Shown: piece after piece, positions 8,456-16,930 of the stretch | Position numbering within the stretch: the first letter of the stretch is position 1 | How the letters are laid out: every line of letters begins with the position of its first letter | Assembly: GCF_004745955.1 (NCBI RefSeq) | Contig: NZ_SRLD01000004.1 | Coordinates: 62,001-126,000 of the forward strand | Reading direction: 5' to 3' | Origin: Hymenobacter elongatus | Lineage (GTDB): Bacteria; Bacteroidota; Bacteroidia; Cytophagales; Hymenobacteraceae | Length of the DNA: 64,000 nucleotides | The notes under the pieces: generated by a model | Told to the model about the DNA's origin: nothing | What the model saw: only the letters and a program-made list of their open reading frames with translations | Database searches by the model: none | Position numbers and translations under genes: made by a program

Positions 8456-9430
8456 TTGGCCAAGCGCTTTTCGGTTGATGAGTACGCCGATGGAATCCTG
8501 GCCGGCAACCGCGTGCGGCTCAGCCAGGCCATTACGCTGGTGGAAAGCACGCTGCCTACCGATCAGCAGCTGGCCCAGCAGGTCCTGGACCGGGTGCTGC
8601 CCTATTCGGGCCGCTCCGTACGGGTCGGGATTACGGGCGTGCCGGGCGTGGGCAAAAGCACGTTTATCGAGGCCCTGGGGCTGGCGCTGCTAGCTCAGAA
8701 TAAGCGCCTGGCCGTGCTGGCCGTCGACCCCACGAGCCAGCGTAGCGGCGGCAGCATCTTGGGCGACAAAACCCGCATGAATGTGTTGGCGGCGCAGCAG
8801 CAAGCCTATATCAGACCTTCGCCGGCGGGCCGCTCCCTGGGGGGCGTCACGCGTAGCACCCGCGAAGCCCTGATTTTGTGCGAAGCCGCTGGCCACGACG
8901 TGATTTTTGTCGAAACCGTGGGCGTGGGCCAGAGTGAAACCGCCGTGCACGGCATGGTCGACTTCTTTTTGCTGCTGATGCTGGCCGGCGCCGGCGACGA
9001 GCTCCAAGGCATCAAAAAAGGTATCATGGAAATGGCCGACGCCGTGACCATCACCAAAGCCGACGGCCAGAATGAGCTGGCGGCTAAGCTGGCCCGCCGC
9101 GAATACCAGAACGCGCTGCACCTGTTTCCGCTGGCCCAGTCGGGCTGGAATCCGGTGGTGACAACCAGCTCGGCCGTAACGGGCGCGGGCGTGGCTGAGG
9201 TGTGGCAAGTGGTAGAAAAGTACGTGCAGCAAACTCAGGAAAGCGGCTATTTTCAGCGCCGCCGCCAAGAGCAAAACCTGCACTGGCTGCACGAAGCCGT
9301 TCGCCAGGGCCTGGAAGAACAGTTTTACGCCCGTGCCGCCGTGCAGCAGCAGCTGCCCACGCTCCGGCAGCAGGTGTTGGAAGGCAGCAAATCGGCGTTT
9401 GGCGCGGCGGCCGAGCTGCTGAACTTATAA
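8456..9430 (+). CDS. meaB: MeaB/ArgK-family G-protein chaperone of methylmalonyl-CoA mutase
   Basis: A 324-residue P-loop GTPase of the MeaB family, which loads and protects adenosylcobalamin in methylmalonyl-CoA mutase. Visible are the Walker A GVPGVGKST (residues 61-69), AVDPTSQRSGGSILGDKTRM, the FVETVGVGQSE switch region, and VTITKADGQN at the base-recognition position. Length is normal. The start is TTG at 8456 (MAKRFSVDEY); no in-frame ATG fits the conserved N-terminus. The mutase itself is not in the window. An acyl-CoA carboxylase subunit is encoded 20 kb away, and the two could serve propionate or branched-chain breakdown, which is inference. Confidence 0.92.
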   Translation: MAKRFSVDEYADGILAGNRVRLSQAITLVESTLPTDQQLAQQVLDRVLPYSGRSVRVGITGVPGVGKSTFIEALGLALLAQNKRLAVLAVDPTSQRSGGSILGDKTRMNVLAAQQQAYIRPSPAGRSLGGVTRSTREALILCEAAGHDVIFVETVGVGQSETAVHGMVDFFLLLMLAGAGDELQGIKKGIMEMADAVTITKADGQNELAAKLARREYQNALHLFPLAQSGWNPVVTTSSAVTGAGVAEVWQVVEKYVQQTQESGYFQRRRQEQNLHWLHEAVRQGLEEQFYARAAVQQQLPTLRQQVLEGSKSAFGAAAELLNL

Positions 9431-9434
9431 CCCG

Positions 9435-9815
9435 CTAGGTAGATTCCAGTAAGTCCCACTGATTACCGTAGAGGTCGGCAAACACGACTACATGGCCGTA
9501 GCTTTCCTGGCGCGGCTCTTGCAGAAACTGCACGCCACGAGCCTTGAGGCGCGTATAATCGGCCCGGAAGTCAGTGGTGTGTAGAAACAGGAAAACCCGG
9601 CCGCCGCTCTGGCTGCCGATGGCGGCTTGCTGCGCCTCCGTTACGGCACGGGCCAGCAATAAGCCGGTTTCCGCCCCGGCCGGCGCTACGCGCACCCAAC
9701 GTTTCCCGTGGCCCAAGTCGGTGTCTTCCAGCAGCCGAAAACCCAGCACGCCCACGTAATACGCCAGGGCCTCATCGTAGTCGCGCACCAGCAGTGCTAT
9801 AGAACCCAAATGCAT
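9435..9815 (-). CDS. VOC-family (glyoxalase/bleomycin resistance) protein
   Basis: A 126-residue vicinal-oxygen-chelate fold protein with two beta-alpha-beta-beta-beta modules. The first holds MHLGSIALLVRDYDEALAYYVGVLGF and the second VFLFLHTTDF through FADLYGNQWDLLE. The DLYGNQWDL ending, with metal-binding potential, is typical of glyoxalase-like enzymes. Substrate unknown: members include lactoylglutathione lyases, dioxygenases and antibiotic-binding proteins. It is convergent with meaB, with only 4 bases between stop codons. Confidence 0.9.
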   Translation of the reverse strand: MHLGSIALLVRDYDEALAYYVGVLGFRLLEDTDLGHGKRWVRVAPAGAETGLLLARAVTEAQQAAIGSQSGGRVFLFLHTTDFRADYTRLKARGVQFLQEPRQESYGHVVVFADLYGNQWDLLEST

Positions 9816-9912
9816 GGCTGGCTCGGCTAAGTGGTAGTAGGGACGCTGGTTCGCTCTACGGCAATTTCGCGGGTTGAAAGCTCATTCCAACGGTAAACCC
9901 TATCCCTGCCCC

Positions 9913-9947
9913 ACAAAAAAAGAGCCCGCCTGGAAGGGCGGGCTCTT
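9913..9947 (-). terminator. Intrinsic terminator after the PID-CTERM gene
   Basis: An 11-bp GC-rich stem (AAGAGCCCGCC, 9920-9930, with its complement at 9937-9947) has an A-run on its low-coordinate side, which reads as a U-run on the minus strand. Confidence 0.85.
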
Positions 9948-9971
9948 GACCAGACAGCTCAACCAGCCAGG

Positions 9972-10169
9972 CTAGGCCCGGCGCTGCCGCAAACGGCGCA
10001 GGCCGTAGGCAGCACCAGCCGCCAGCAGCAGCGAGGCACCACCATCAATGGGGGCCGTAGTAGCGCTCGGCCGCGGGCCACCATTGCCAGGGCCCTGGGC
10101 GCTGGCCGACCCGATGCTCATACCCATGAGAGCCACTGCCAGCACTGTTGAGGAGAAAATATATTTCAT
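9972..10169 (-). CDS. PID-CTERM sorting-signal protein
   Basis: A 65-residue exported protein. Residues 1-24 are a signal peptide ending GSASAQ. The mature part is short and glycine/proline-rich (GPGNGGPRPSATTA) and runs straight into a C-terminal tripartite signal: PIDGG, the hydrophobic stretch ASLLLAAGAAYGL, then RRLRQRRA. This is the PID-CTERM type of sorting domain of Bacteroidota, thought by analogy with PEP-CTERM to be cut by an exosortase-like enzyme. Start at 10169 gives the signal peptide; the longer upstream frame is dismissed. It lies 58 bp downstream of the large T9SS surface protein gene on the same strand, each with its own terminator. Confidence 0.88.
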   Translation of the reverse strand: MKYIFSSTVLAVALMGMSIGSASAQGPGNGGPRPSATTAPIDGGASLLLAAGAAYGLRRLRQRRA

Positions 10170-10197
10170 GTTTCTTAACTGAACAAATGAGAATAAA

Positions 10198-10222
10198 GGC
10201 TGGCCCCACCGTGGGGCCAGCC
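10198..10222 (-). terminator. Stem-loop terminator after the large surface protein gene
   Basis: Perfect 11-bp stem GGCTGGCCCCA with loop CCG, only 6 bases past the stop codon. On the minus strand it is followed by TTTATTCTC, a modest U-rich tail. Confidence 0.75.
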
Positions 10223-10227
10223 ATGTA

Positions 10228-13200
10228 TTATTGGAGGATGACGCGCTTAGCCAACATGGTAGCCCCAGCCCGCAGGCGTAGCGTATACACACCCGCCGTT
10301 AGGCCCGTGGCATCTACCGTGAGGCGCACCCCGGCAGCGGGCAGCGCGGCCGTCTGGTGGCGTACTACCTGACCAAGCGTATTGAGCAGCTCGGCTTCCA
10401 CTTGGGCAGCACCGCCTACGGCTGGCACCAGCACCGAGAATTGCTGATGGGCCGGGTTTGGATATACGCTTACACTGGCGGCCGTGAGGCCATTAGCTGC
10501 TGCCAAGGGACGCAGAACCCCGAAGCTAAGCGAGAAGCGACCCGTAATCAGGGCGGCATTGCTGGCCGAGAAGCTGTAGCTGCGCTGCTGCTTGAGGTTC
10601 ACCTGCTGACCGGTTACGGCATCCAGCAAGTAGACATCGGAAGCGCCAAAGTTGAGCAGCGAAGCCGCTTGCAGGGTGTAGGTGCCCGTCGTGGGCACGC
10701 CCACGGTCAGCGGGACAATAGTGGCAGCGCTCAGGAGCGGCATTCCGTTGATAGCCAAGCTGGTACCAGCAGCTACGGAGCTTAGGTTCAGGCCGGTCGT
10801 GTTAGATAGTTTTTCGGCATCGTAGTGGTCATCGACGCCGGCGGTAGCGCCTGCCTCGAAGTATACGTACGCCGGATCATGCTGGCCCTGGGCCGAAACC
10901 AGGTCTAGCTGCACCGCAGGGCGAGTGTCGGCGGTAGCGCGGTTGAAGGCCGGATTTTGGTAGGTAGTGGAGCGCCAGGCATTCAGGAAACTGAAGGAAG
11001 CTACCGGCTGACTTACGCGCACGTAAAAGGCCTGCATCGAGCCAATCAAGCCGTCGGGCAGGGTGCCGAAGCCGTTCTGGTAGAACTGGTACGAGCCGTT
11101 GTACTGGTCACTGGATTTGTAGACGTACACAGCATCAATTACCCCGGTGGGCAGGCCCGTCCGGGCTTTCTTCCAGTCGAGCGGCGACGGGTACGGGTTG
11201 CCCAGCAGGTGCCAGCCCGAGTTGGTCTGGGCACCGCGAGTAAGCGCGCCCACCGCAACAGTGCCCGAGTTGAGCGAACCTACCAGATCAACCAGACTGG
11301 TGGCATCGAGGTAGCCGGTGTAGCCCCGGCCCCGGACGAGCGTGCTCGTCAGGGCATCGGGCGAAAAGTAGCCGTAGTCGAAGTCCTGGGTGGCGGCGCT
11401 GGTGCCCACGATGCGGCCTTCGTTGAAGCCGTATACCGTTGGAAAGGGATTCACCGTGTTGCCCAGCGTATTGTAGTCGGGGTTCACGATGGGCGTGTAG
11501 GTGCCCGTCGCCAGGTCGGAGAAGGTGGTAGCGGCCACCGGCGAGCTGTAGTGGCGGTAGCCCAGGCCGGGGTTAGTGCTCGGGTCGATGTAGCGCTGCA
11601 CGGCGGCGGTGTTGCCGCTTACCACGCCAAAGCTGCTGTTGATCACCATGGCCGTGCCCACACTGCTGGAAAGCAGCGTCAGGGCGTTGCCGTTCAGCAC
11701 CAGATTACCAAAGCCGCCAACCGTAACCACCTGCGAGATGCTCACCGGGCCGGAAAGGGTTACGGCCGAATTGTTGGTAGTCGTCAGGTTGCGCACCTGG
11801 CTGGGCAGGCCCGAGCCCGTTACCTGGGCCGTGGTGCCGTTATACACGTAGCTGGCATCGGAAGAAAACGAGCGGAGACCCGTTACCTGGATAGCGCCGG
11901 TAGCGCCGCTGGCCGTAATACCGGCCGCGTTGCCCGTGCTCAGCGTACCACCCGCCGCCAGCGTGGCGCTGCCGAAGCCACCGACCACAAACGTGCCGGT
12001 ATTCAGCGTTCCGCCATCGGCAATGGTCAGGCTGCTGCTCACCGTCACGTTGCCGGTGAGCGTAGCCGTGCTGCCGCTGCCGATAGTGATGCTGACGTAG
12101 CTGCCCGCCGGGATGCTCTGGCTGCCGGTCACGACCAGGTCGCGGATCAGGCTAAAGAACACCGAATTGCTGGTGCCATTGGCCGAGGTTACCGTTAGCG
12201 GGCCGCTCTTGGCTCCTACCGGTACCACGATGCCCGTAATCTGAGTACCGGCGGCATTTACTACGAAGCCGGAGGTAGTCGTTGGGTAAGTCGGAACGAA
12301 AGGGCTTTTCTCGAAGGTAATCGTCGTAGCGCCCGTCAGGTTAGTGCCCGTCAGGGCGATAGTACCGCCTTCCGGGGCCGAACCGGGCGTGAGAGTAGTC
12401 AGCGTGGGCGTGAGGTCAACCGTGAACGGGGTGGCCGCGCTGGCGGGGCCGGCATTGCCGGCCGCGTCTTTGATGGTAGTGCTTACCGAGTGCGAGCCGG
12501 CCGTGAGCGGCGTAGGCTGCGTGAGCGTCCAGGCCCCGGAGGCGTTGGTAGTGGCGGTTCCGACGCTGGCACCATCAACCAGTACGGTAACCAGGCTCAG
12601 CGCCTCGGCCGTGCCGCTGTACACGGGCTGGCCGCTGGTGGTGGCGCTAGTGGCCGGCGTGGTAAGCACCGCCGCGGCAGGGGCCGTCCGGTCGATGGTG
12701 TAGGTTTCCCCACTGGTGTAGGGCAGGTTGCTGATCTTGCGGGGGGCGTTGGCGTCATTGGAAGTCACCTGCAGGCTGAGCGTACCCTCGCCCGTGCCGG
12801 TATTTACGGTAATCGTAAAGGGCCCGAACGCACCGGTAACGCTGGTGATGCTGGCTCCGGTGATGCCCGGGGAGGTCACCAGCGTGAAGTTGCCGGGTGA
12901 AAGCGAGGCTATCTGACCAATAAAAAGATTCAGCTGAAATTCCACGCTGTTGGCATTGGTCGAAGCCGCAGTAGGCGTTTTGCGCCGCAGACTGGTTACG
13001 GTGTTGCGAATGTAAGCGTCGAAGAAGATGGCGTTACTGGTGCCGCCACTATTGGTGACGGTCATATTGCCGTTCCGGGCTCCTACCGGAATTACAATAC
13101 CCGTAATCTGGGTGCCGGCGGCATTGATCGTGAAGCCCGAGGTAGCGGTAACAGGGTTAGGATTCGCCGGATTCTTATCGAAGGTAATGGTGGTCACGCC

Positions 13201-13629
13201 CTGCAGGTTGGTGCCGTTCAGGGCGAAGGTGTCGCCATCCGGGCCGCCCCCGGGCGTGGTCGAGGTGATGGTCGGCGGTGGCGGCACAACGGTAAAGTTT
13301 ACGACGTTGCTATTCTGAGAAGTTACGATGACGTAAACGTTATGGTAACCGGCGGCCAGATCAGTTGGCTGCGTTATCTGCCAGTTGCCGCTGGCATCGG
13401 AAGTGGTAGCAAGCGTAACCGATGAGTTGTCGATTTTCACGCTTACACTGCTGCTCGCCGTAGCGGTGCCGCTATACACGGGCCGGATGGTGTTGACGGT
13501 ACTGTTGTTGGTGGGTTGAGACACCACCGGGGGAACCCCGATGGCCGAAGCCGCCAGCGACGACAGCAGCCCCAGCAGCGTCAGCAGCCGGAACAGCCTG
13601 GAGGTAAGCAAAGAGGAGAAATTTGGCAT
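10228..13629 (-). CDS. Large surface protein with Ig-like and IPT/TIG modules and T9SS sorting domain
   Basis: A 1133-residue protein with a signal peptide (about 1-31, FRLLTLLGLLSSLAASAIG). A two-domain unit is duplicated: a bacterial Ig-like domain (RPVYSGTATA; QPVYSGTAEA) followed by an IPT/TIG domain (FALNGTNLQGVTTITF; IALTGTNLTGATTITF). A domain beginning near SLRRKTPTAAST sits between the two units. Next comes a repetitive beta region rich in VTVGGFG and GTLNTG strands, then a 'GWHLLGNPYPSPLDW' module common in Cytophagales surface proteins, and finally a T9SS type A domain (VYPNPAHQQF, then AKRVILQ). Likely a cell-surface adhesin or matrix protein. Start at 13629 chosen because the signal peptide begins there. 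Confidence 0.88.
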   Translation of the reverse strand: MPNFSSLLTSRLFRLLTLLGLLSSLAASAIGVPPVVSQPTNNSTVNTIRPVYSGTATASSSVSVKIDNSSVTLATTSDASGNWQITQPTDLAAGYHNVYVIVTSQNSNVVNFTVVPPPPTITSTTPGGGPDGDTFALNGTNLQGVTTITFDKNPANPNPVTATSGFTINAAGTQITGIVIPVGARNGNMTVTNSGGTSNAIFFDAYIRNTVTSLRRKTPTAASTNANSVEFQLNLFIGQIASLSPGNFTLVTSPGITGASITSVTGAFGPFTITVNTGTGEGTLSLQVTSNDANAPRKISNLPYTSGETYTIDRTAPAAAVLTTPATSATTSGQPVYSGTAEALSLVTVLVDGASVGTATTNASGAWTLTQPTPLTAGSHSVSTTIKDAAGNAGPASAATPFTVDLTPTLTTLTPGSAPEGGTIALTGTNLTGATTITFEKSPFVPTYPTTTSGFVVNAAGTQITGIVVPVGAKSGPLTVTSANGTSNSVFFSLIRDLVVTGSQSIPAGSYVSITIGSGSTATLTGNVTVSSSLTIADGGTLNTGTFVVGGFGSATLAAGGTLSTGNAAGITASGATGAIQVTGLRSFSSDASYVYNGTTAQVTGSGLPSQVRNLTTTNNSAVTLSGPVSISQVVTVGGFGNLVLNGNALTLLSSSVGTAMVINSSFGVVSGNTAAVQRYIDPSTNPGLGYRHYSSPVAATTFSDLATGTYTPIVNPDYNTLGNTVNPFPTVYGFNEGRIVGTSAATQDFDYGYFSPDALTSTLVRGRGYTGYLDATSLVDLVGSLNSGTVAVGALTRGAQTNSGWHLLGNPYPSPLDWKKARTGLPTGVIDAVYVYKSSDQYNGSYQFYQNGFGTLPDGLIGSMQAFYVRVSQPVASFSFLNAWRSTTYQNPAFNRATADTRPAVQLDLVSAQGQHDPAYVYFEAGATAGVDDHYDAEKLSNTTGLNLSSVAAGTSLAINGMPLLSAATIVPLTVGVPTTGTYTLQAASLLNFGASDVYLLDAVTGQQVNLKQQRSYSFSASNAALITGRFSLSFGVLRPLAAANGLTAASVSVYPNPAHQQFSVLVPAVGGAAQVEAELLNTLGQVVRHQTAALPAAGVRLTVDATGLTAGVYTLRLRAGATMLAKRVILQ

Positions 13630-14159
13630 ACGGCAATAGGTAGAAGTGAAAAAGATTGCAAAGCACTGGGCGAAGAATAGCCGTAGCCACCCCACACCAG
13701 TATAAAGCACAGCCGATGCAGCTGAAGCAAACCAAAAAGCAACTCGGCTAACTAAACCGGCTACAAAAACACGGGATCCTAAACCAGCAGCTCGCTAAAC
13801 GGCAGCCGACGAGAACCAACACCCCTTACGGGTGAAGTGACAAAGCAAGAAAAAGGGGAAATGACATCAACAGGGCAAAAGGGACTGCTCGGCACAGGAT
13901 AAATCCTAGATACTATGCGATAATCGGGTGCTAAGCTACGACACAATTGCCGAGTTCACTCGTGTTATTTTAGTTACCTAACACTAGTGTGATTCCATGA
14001 AAGCACCTTACGAATATATAATAATCACTATACAATTACATTTTAGCCCCGAAGCTCAATACGCAACGCTGCAAATGGTGGCACACACGACATAGCGCAT
14101 AGCCGAAATAGTTGGCCCATAGCATTGCGCAGGCTCTCAGGCTTAGCTCATCTTCCAGC
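13630..14159. other. Long intergenic region, AT-rich in part
   Basis: About 530 bp upstream of the surface protein gene. The stretch 13970-14045 is clearly AT-rich compared with its surroundings and could hold a regulatory region. I see no gene, RNA or repeat family member in it. Confidence 0.5.
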
Positions 14160-14206
14160 AAAAGGCCCCGTGGCGGCACCCTGTCGGGTGCCACCACGGG
14201 GCCTTT
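14160..14206 (-). terminator. Long GC-rich stem-loop after the DUF5916 gene
   Basis: Arms 14161-14181 and 14186-14206 pair over 21 bp with one mismatch and a TGTC loop. The minus-strand tail is only TTTGCTGG, so the U-tract is weak, but the position just past the stop codon fits a terminator. Confidence 0.75.
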
Positions 14207-14223
14207 CCAGTGGGGCTGCCGGC

Positions 14224-16797
14224 TTACGCCCGACGGGGCCGGATGGCCAGGTAATCCAGGTAGTACAGAATTTTTACCGACACCGAGTTGTTGTGGGGCG
14301 TGTTGATGGTATTGTTCAGGTTGTCGAAATACAGCGGCGTGGCCTCATTGGCCTGCAGGAAAGTAGAGCCGGCGTTTTTCCAGACAATGCTGATCTGGGA
14401 GCCGGGCGCGAACCACCACGAGTACACGGCGTCGATGTTGAAGGCATTGAAGGTATTGTCGCGGTTGCGGGTGTAGGCTACCGGCTCCTCTGTCCCGCCG
14501 GGCGTCAGGCGGGAGAAATCGAGGTAGCGCACGGTGCTGGTGTAGTGGCGGGTGCGCACCGTCAGCGACATGCGGTTGGTGAACGTGTAAGCGGCCGTCA
14601 GCACGTTGGAAACCGTAACGACCCGGCGGCGGCCCAGCAATATGGCCCCGGGCGACGCCCCCAGAATCGTCGCGTCTTCCGGGTATTTGTTGCTCAGACT
14701 GCCATTGTCGCCTCGCGAAGGATTCACGTAGCCGATCTGGTTGCGGTTGGTGCTCCAATCGAGGCTGTAGCGGAAGTTGAGCTTGTTGTTGACGCGGTAG
14801 CGCGGCGATACGCCAAACCCAATGCCGAAGCGGCGAGGCCGCTCAAACCGCTCTTCCTGCTCGTACACCCGAATGCCGGCATTCAGATCGAGGGCTACTT
14901 TCTTGCGGTAGTCCGAGGACACAAAGGTTCCGATATTGCCGTTGGCCGGTACCCGCACGTAGTAGTTGCCCAACGGAAAAGCGCGCGGCTCGAAATAGTC
15001 GCGGTTCACTGGGTTCAGGTCAAAGTTGAAGCCCGTCGTCAGGAAGTTCTTGGTGAAAGTCGTATTGGCCCCACCGTAGATATTGGTTTTCTGGTAGCGC
15101 GTGGGCTTGTAGAGCACCGACTGATCGATGCCGAAGTAGGTGCTCAGGTTATTTACTTTCCAGAAAGGCTTGTAGCGGTTGTAGTTGCCGTAGATGCCCT
15201 GGGAAATGTTGTTGTTGCCGAACAGAATACCCAGGTCGTTGGGATTGTAGGTATCCGACTCGATGCCGTGATTCACGCCCCAGGTGAAGTTGCCGCTGAT
15301 TTTGCTGATGCCCAATTGGTACTTGTAGCCATCCGGGTCATCAATCAGCTCGTCGGAATGGAAGACGTTGCCGCGCCGGTTGGAGTAGACCACGCGGCCG
15401 TCCACGGCGTAGGAGTTTTTCTTGTTGGCAAACCGGAACAGGCCGCCCGTCACGTTGGCGTCGTAGGTGCGGCCAAAGCGCGTCACGTTGGTGTTGATGA
15501 GCGAGACGTAGGAGTTGTTCTTCAGCGACTGGTCGAGCACGGCAATGTTGTAGTTGCTGAAAGGCTGGGTCAGTTCCTCCCGCTCCTCGCCCGTTTCATT
15601 GTTGCGAATGGTGGCGTACACGTCATTCGACACGGCATTGAACACGCCGATGCCCAGTCCCTTGCTGGTGCGCCCCGACACTTTGGTGGCGTTTAGAAGG
15701 CGGGTTTCGGCCGGGTTTTTCAGAATTTTCTCCTTGTCGCCGGCCTGCACGCTGTAGAAGCCGATGGGCGTAGCGCCCACGCGGCGCGAGTAAAACAGGT
15801 TGCCTTTGTTGAACAGCTCGGTGCCTTCGGTAAAGAACTGCCGGTTTTCGTTGAACTGCACCTCAAACGGCGACAGATTCAACACCTGATTGTCGCTCTG
15901 CACCTGCCCGAAATCGGGCACCAGCGTGGCATCGAGCGTGAAGCTCTCGTTGATGCCCCACTTCACATCGGCCCCGCCGTTGAAGCTCGTCGTGGTGCGC
16001 CGGGTGCCTTCTTCACTTATCGGGTTGTGGTTCACGTAGCCCGAAATGTAGGGCGTCAGCGAAAGGCGCAGGGGCGGCTTCACGTCGCGCACCCCGCCGA
16101 GCGTGCCCCACTGGTTCACGAAGCCATCGACGGCGGGCTTCACCTCATTCCAGAAAAACGCCTGGTTTTCGCGCTTGCGCTGCCGCATAAAGTTCAGCCC
16201 CCAGAGCTGCTCGGCTGTTTGGCTGAAGCGGATGGCAGAGTAGGGAATGCGCAGCTCGGCCACCCAGTCGGTGCCGCGTAGGCTGGTGCGCGAGTCCCAG
16301 ACGGCGTTCCAGTTGAAGTCTTCGCCGCCGGCCGGCGAATAGCGGGCATCCATCTGCACGCCGCCGGTGGTTACGAAGAATCCGTAGCCGTTGAGGTTGT
16401 CGTGGTAGGTATCGAGAAAAATGCCAATAAAGTCGGTGTTGCCAAAGTTGTCCCGCGCCGTTAGCTCCCGCAGAATGGAGTCGGGCGATACGTCGTGCAT
16501 TACGGCCCCGATGTAGAGGTTGGCATCGTCGTAGAGTACCCGCACTTCGGTTTTGTGCTTTTCGGGGGGGCCGGGGTTGGGCCGGTTCTGGATGAAGTCG
16601 GTGGCAATAGGCGCCTGCTGCCACATGGCCTCATCGAGCTGCCCATCGAGCTTGATGGCCTCCGTGATGCGCAAGGCCTGCAGCTGCTTTTTGGGAGCCA
16701 GTGCCGAGGCCGAAACAGGGGCCGCAGGCGTAGTTTGGGCCGCGCCGGTACGCACGAGTAATCCGAACAAACAACAGAGAAGTACTCGTGAAAACAT
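14224..16797 (-). CDS. DUF5916 protein with N-terminal CBM9-like domain, outer-membrane type
   Basis: An 857-residue exported protein: signal peptide about 1-20 (CCLFGLLVRTGAAQ), then a carbohydrate-binding family 9-like domain (AIKLDGQLDEAMW, FIGIFLDTYHDNLNGYGFFV, WVAELRIPYSAIRF), then the long DUF5916 region full of alternating aromatic strands and ending NNSVSVKILYYLDYLAIRPRRA, as in a beta-barrel. DUF5916 proteins are common in Bacteroidota and of unproven function; the architecture suggests an outer-membrane protein that handles a sugar- or protein-derived ligand. Start at 16797 gives the signal peptide; the frame extends 29 codons upstream without support. Own terminator follows. Confidence 0.88.
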   Translation of the reverse strand: MFSRVLLCCLFGLLVRTGAAQTTPAAPVSASALAPKKQLQALRITEAIKLDGQLDEAMWQQAPIATDFIQNRPNPGPPEKHKTEVRVLYDDANLYIGAVMHDVSPDSILRELTARDNFGNTDFIGIFLDTYHDNLNGYGFFVTTGGVQMDARYSPAGGEDFNWNAVWDSRTSLRGTDWVAELRIPYSAIRFSQTAEQLWGLNFMRQRKRENQAFFWNEVKPAVDGFVNQWGTLGGVRDVKPPLRLSLTPYISGYVNHNPISEEGTRRTTTSFNGGADVKWGINESFTLDATLVPDFGQVQSDNQVLNLSPFEVQFNENRQFFTEGTELFNKGNLFYSRRVGATPIGFYSVQAGDKEKILKNPAETRLLNATKVSGRTSKGLGIGVFNAVSNDVYATIRNNETGEEREELTQPFSNYNIAVLDQSLKNNSYVSLINTNVTRFGRTYDANVTGGLFRFANKKNSYAVDGRVVYSNRRGNVFHSDELIDDPDGYKYQLGISKISGNFTWGVNHGIESDTYNPNDLGILFGNNNISQGIYGNYNRYKPFWKVNNLSTYFGIDQSVLYKPTRYQKTNIYGGANTTFTKNFLTTGFNFDLNPVNRDYFEPRAFPLGNYYVRVPANGNIGTFVSSDYRKKVALDLNAGIRVYEQEERFERPRRFGIGFGVSPRYRVNNKLNFRYSLDWSTNRNQIGYVNPSRGDNGSLSNKYPEDATILGASPGAILLGRRRVVTVSNVLTAAYTFTNRMSLTVRTRHYTSTVRYLDFSRLTPGGTEEPVAYTRNRDNTFNAFNIDAVYSWWFAPGSQISIVWKNAGSTFLQANEATPLYFDNLNNTINTPHNNSVSVKILYYLDYLAIRPRRA

Positions 16798-16888
16798 GAG
16801 GCCAGAGGAAAAAAATAGTAAATAAGCCGGGGAATAGATGCCCCCCAGCGGATAATGGTTGCTCAAACTGCTAAGGTAAGGCAATAAA

Positions 16889-16916
16889 AACAGGCCTGCC
16901 GTGCGGCAGGCCTGTT
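16889..16916 (-). terminator. Intrinsic terminator after the BlaR-like gene
   Basis: 12-bp stem AACAGGCCTGCC / GGCAGGCCTGTT with a four-base loop. On the minus strand it is followed by TTTATTGCC. It ends the two-gene BlaI/BlaR-like unit. Confidence 0.85.
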
Positions 16917-16930
16917 GTCAGCGCCGACTA

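Noticed and set aside
10957..12198. 413-codon frame antisense to the surface protein gene
   Set aside because: Composition typical of antisense to threonine/glycine-rich coding sequence.
14125..15696. 523-codon frame antisense to the DUF5916 gene
   Set aside because: A shadow of the barrel-coding strand, with no signal peptide or motif.
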